Assembly: GCF_001544195.1 (NCBI RefSeq)
Contig: NZ_BCPY01000006.1
Coordinates: 1 to 64,000 of the forward strand
DNA: 64,000 nucleotides
Reading direction: 5' to 3'
Source: Tetragenococcus solitarius NBRC 100494
GTDB lineage: Bacteria > Bacillota > Bacilli > Lactobacillales > Enterococcaceae
In this document: positions 63,943 through 64,000 of the stretch, in pieces
Layout of the letters: each line of letters opens with the position of its first letter
Numbering within the stretch: position 1 is the first letter of the stretch
Made by a program: the position numbers and the translations under genes
The notes under the pieces: generated by a model
Seen by the model: the letters and a program-made list of their open reading frames with translations, nothing else
Databases searched by the model: none
Told to the model about the DNA's origin: nothing

Positions 63943-64000
63943 ATGATAGATGAAATAGATAGAAAATATTTAAAGAGATGTGTAGAATTGGCAGAAACCG
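63943..64000 (+). CDS. Start of a gene cut by the window edge, possibly a deaminase
   Basis: Nineteen codons are visible: MIDEIDRKYLKRCVELAET. The pattern of a short acidic start then YLKRCVELAE resembles the first helix of RibD-type and other zinc nucleoside deaminases, which begin with a similar helix before the HAE motif. The catalytic motif is beyond the window, so this is only a suggestion. Confidence 0.4.
   Translation, partial: MIDEIDRKYLKRCVELAET

Noticed and set aside
1-64000. tRNA or rRNA genes
   Set aside because: No T-loop, acceptor-stem or rRNA sequence was recognised on either strand; the few GGTTCGA words are inside coding genes.

Overview
The window reads as chromosomal DNA of a low-GC lactic acid bacterium of the Enterococcaceae. 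The evidence is an Enterococcus hirae-type V-ATPase operon in ntp order, a mannitol operon in the order mtlA-mtlR-mtlF-mtlD, the nrnA/ytoI/ytkL group, RNase J2, a zinc-free S14 paralogue, and strong GGAGG ribosome binding sites. All Na+ ligands of the V-ATPase rotor are kept, which would suit a salt-tolerant genus such as Tetragenococcus, but genus is inference only. No rRNA, tRNA, CRISPR array, complete insertion sequence or prophage was seen.

Layout. 0-3.4 kb: DUF1858/DUF438 pair and a secreted lipoprotein fumarate reductase-like flavoprotein. 3.5-9.3 kb: sugar isomerase-like protein with an amino acid permease, aldo/keto reductase, then a fructosamine kinase-SDR-PHP run. 9.3-14 kb: small charged protein, pRiA4b ORF-3 protein, and nrnA with a CBS-HotDog regulator and a metallo-hydrolase. 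14.1-20.6 kb: nagB and the mannitol operon, whose MtlA has two EIIB domains. 21.1-29.2 kb: RNase J2, Zur-type rpsN, hydrolase and SDR, two lipoproteins, an MFS exporter, and two palindromic non-coding elements. 29.3-32.3 kb: a decayed AT-rich island between two near-identical copies of the DNA that lies just downstream of rplS. 32.3-40.6 kb: rplS, asd, a GH13 neopullulanase, a MacB-like ABC protein and an ABC-F protein with an attenuator leader. 40.8-50.3 kb: serC-serA-DUF1015, a PadR/membrane protein pair, fructokinase, SPFH/LURP pair, TrhO and an esterase. 50.4-58.9 kb: V-ATPase (ntpFIKECGABD). 59-64 kb: Rrf2 regulator, MgtC family protein, a Cys-less rhodanese, a YwaF-like protein, a P1B-4 metal ATPase, and the first codons of a rightward gene.

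How it works together. Several units show readable local control: an MtlR-like box before mtlA, a NagR-like operator on nagB, a Zur-like box on rpsN, a PadR-like operator on padR, an SmtB/ArsR-like operator on the metal ATPase, a cre-like site on the neopullulanase and a leader-peptide attenuator on the ABC-F gene.

The least explained signals are three intergenic arrays with a 41-42 bp period, unrelated in sequence but each with an inverted repeat inside the unit; the duplicated rplS downstream flank around the decayed island; the duplicated EIIB domain of MtlA; the ABC-F leader; and a lipoprotein gene whose signal peptide frame has no ATG, GTG or TTG.
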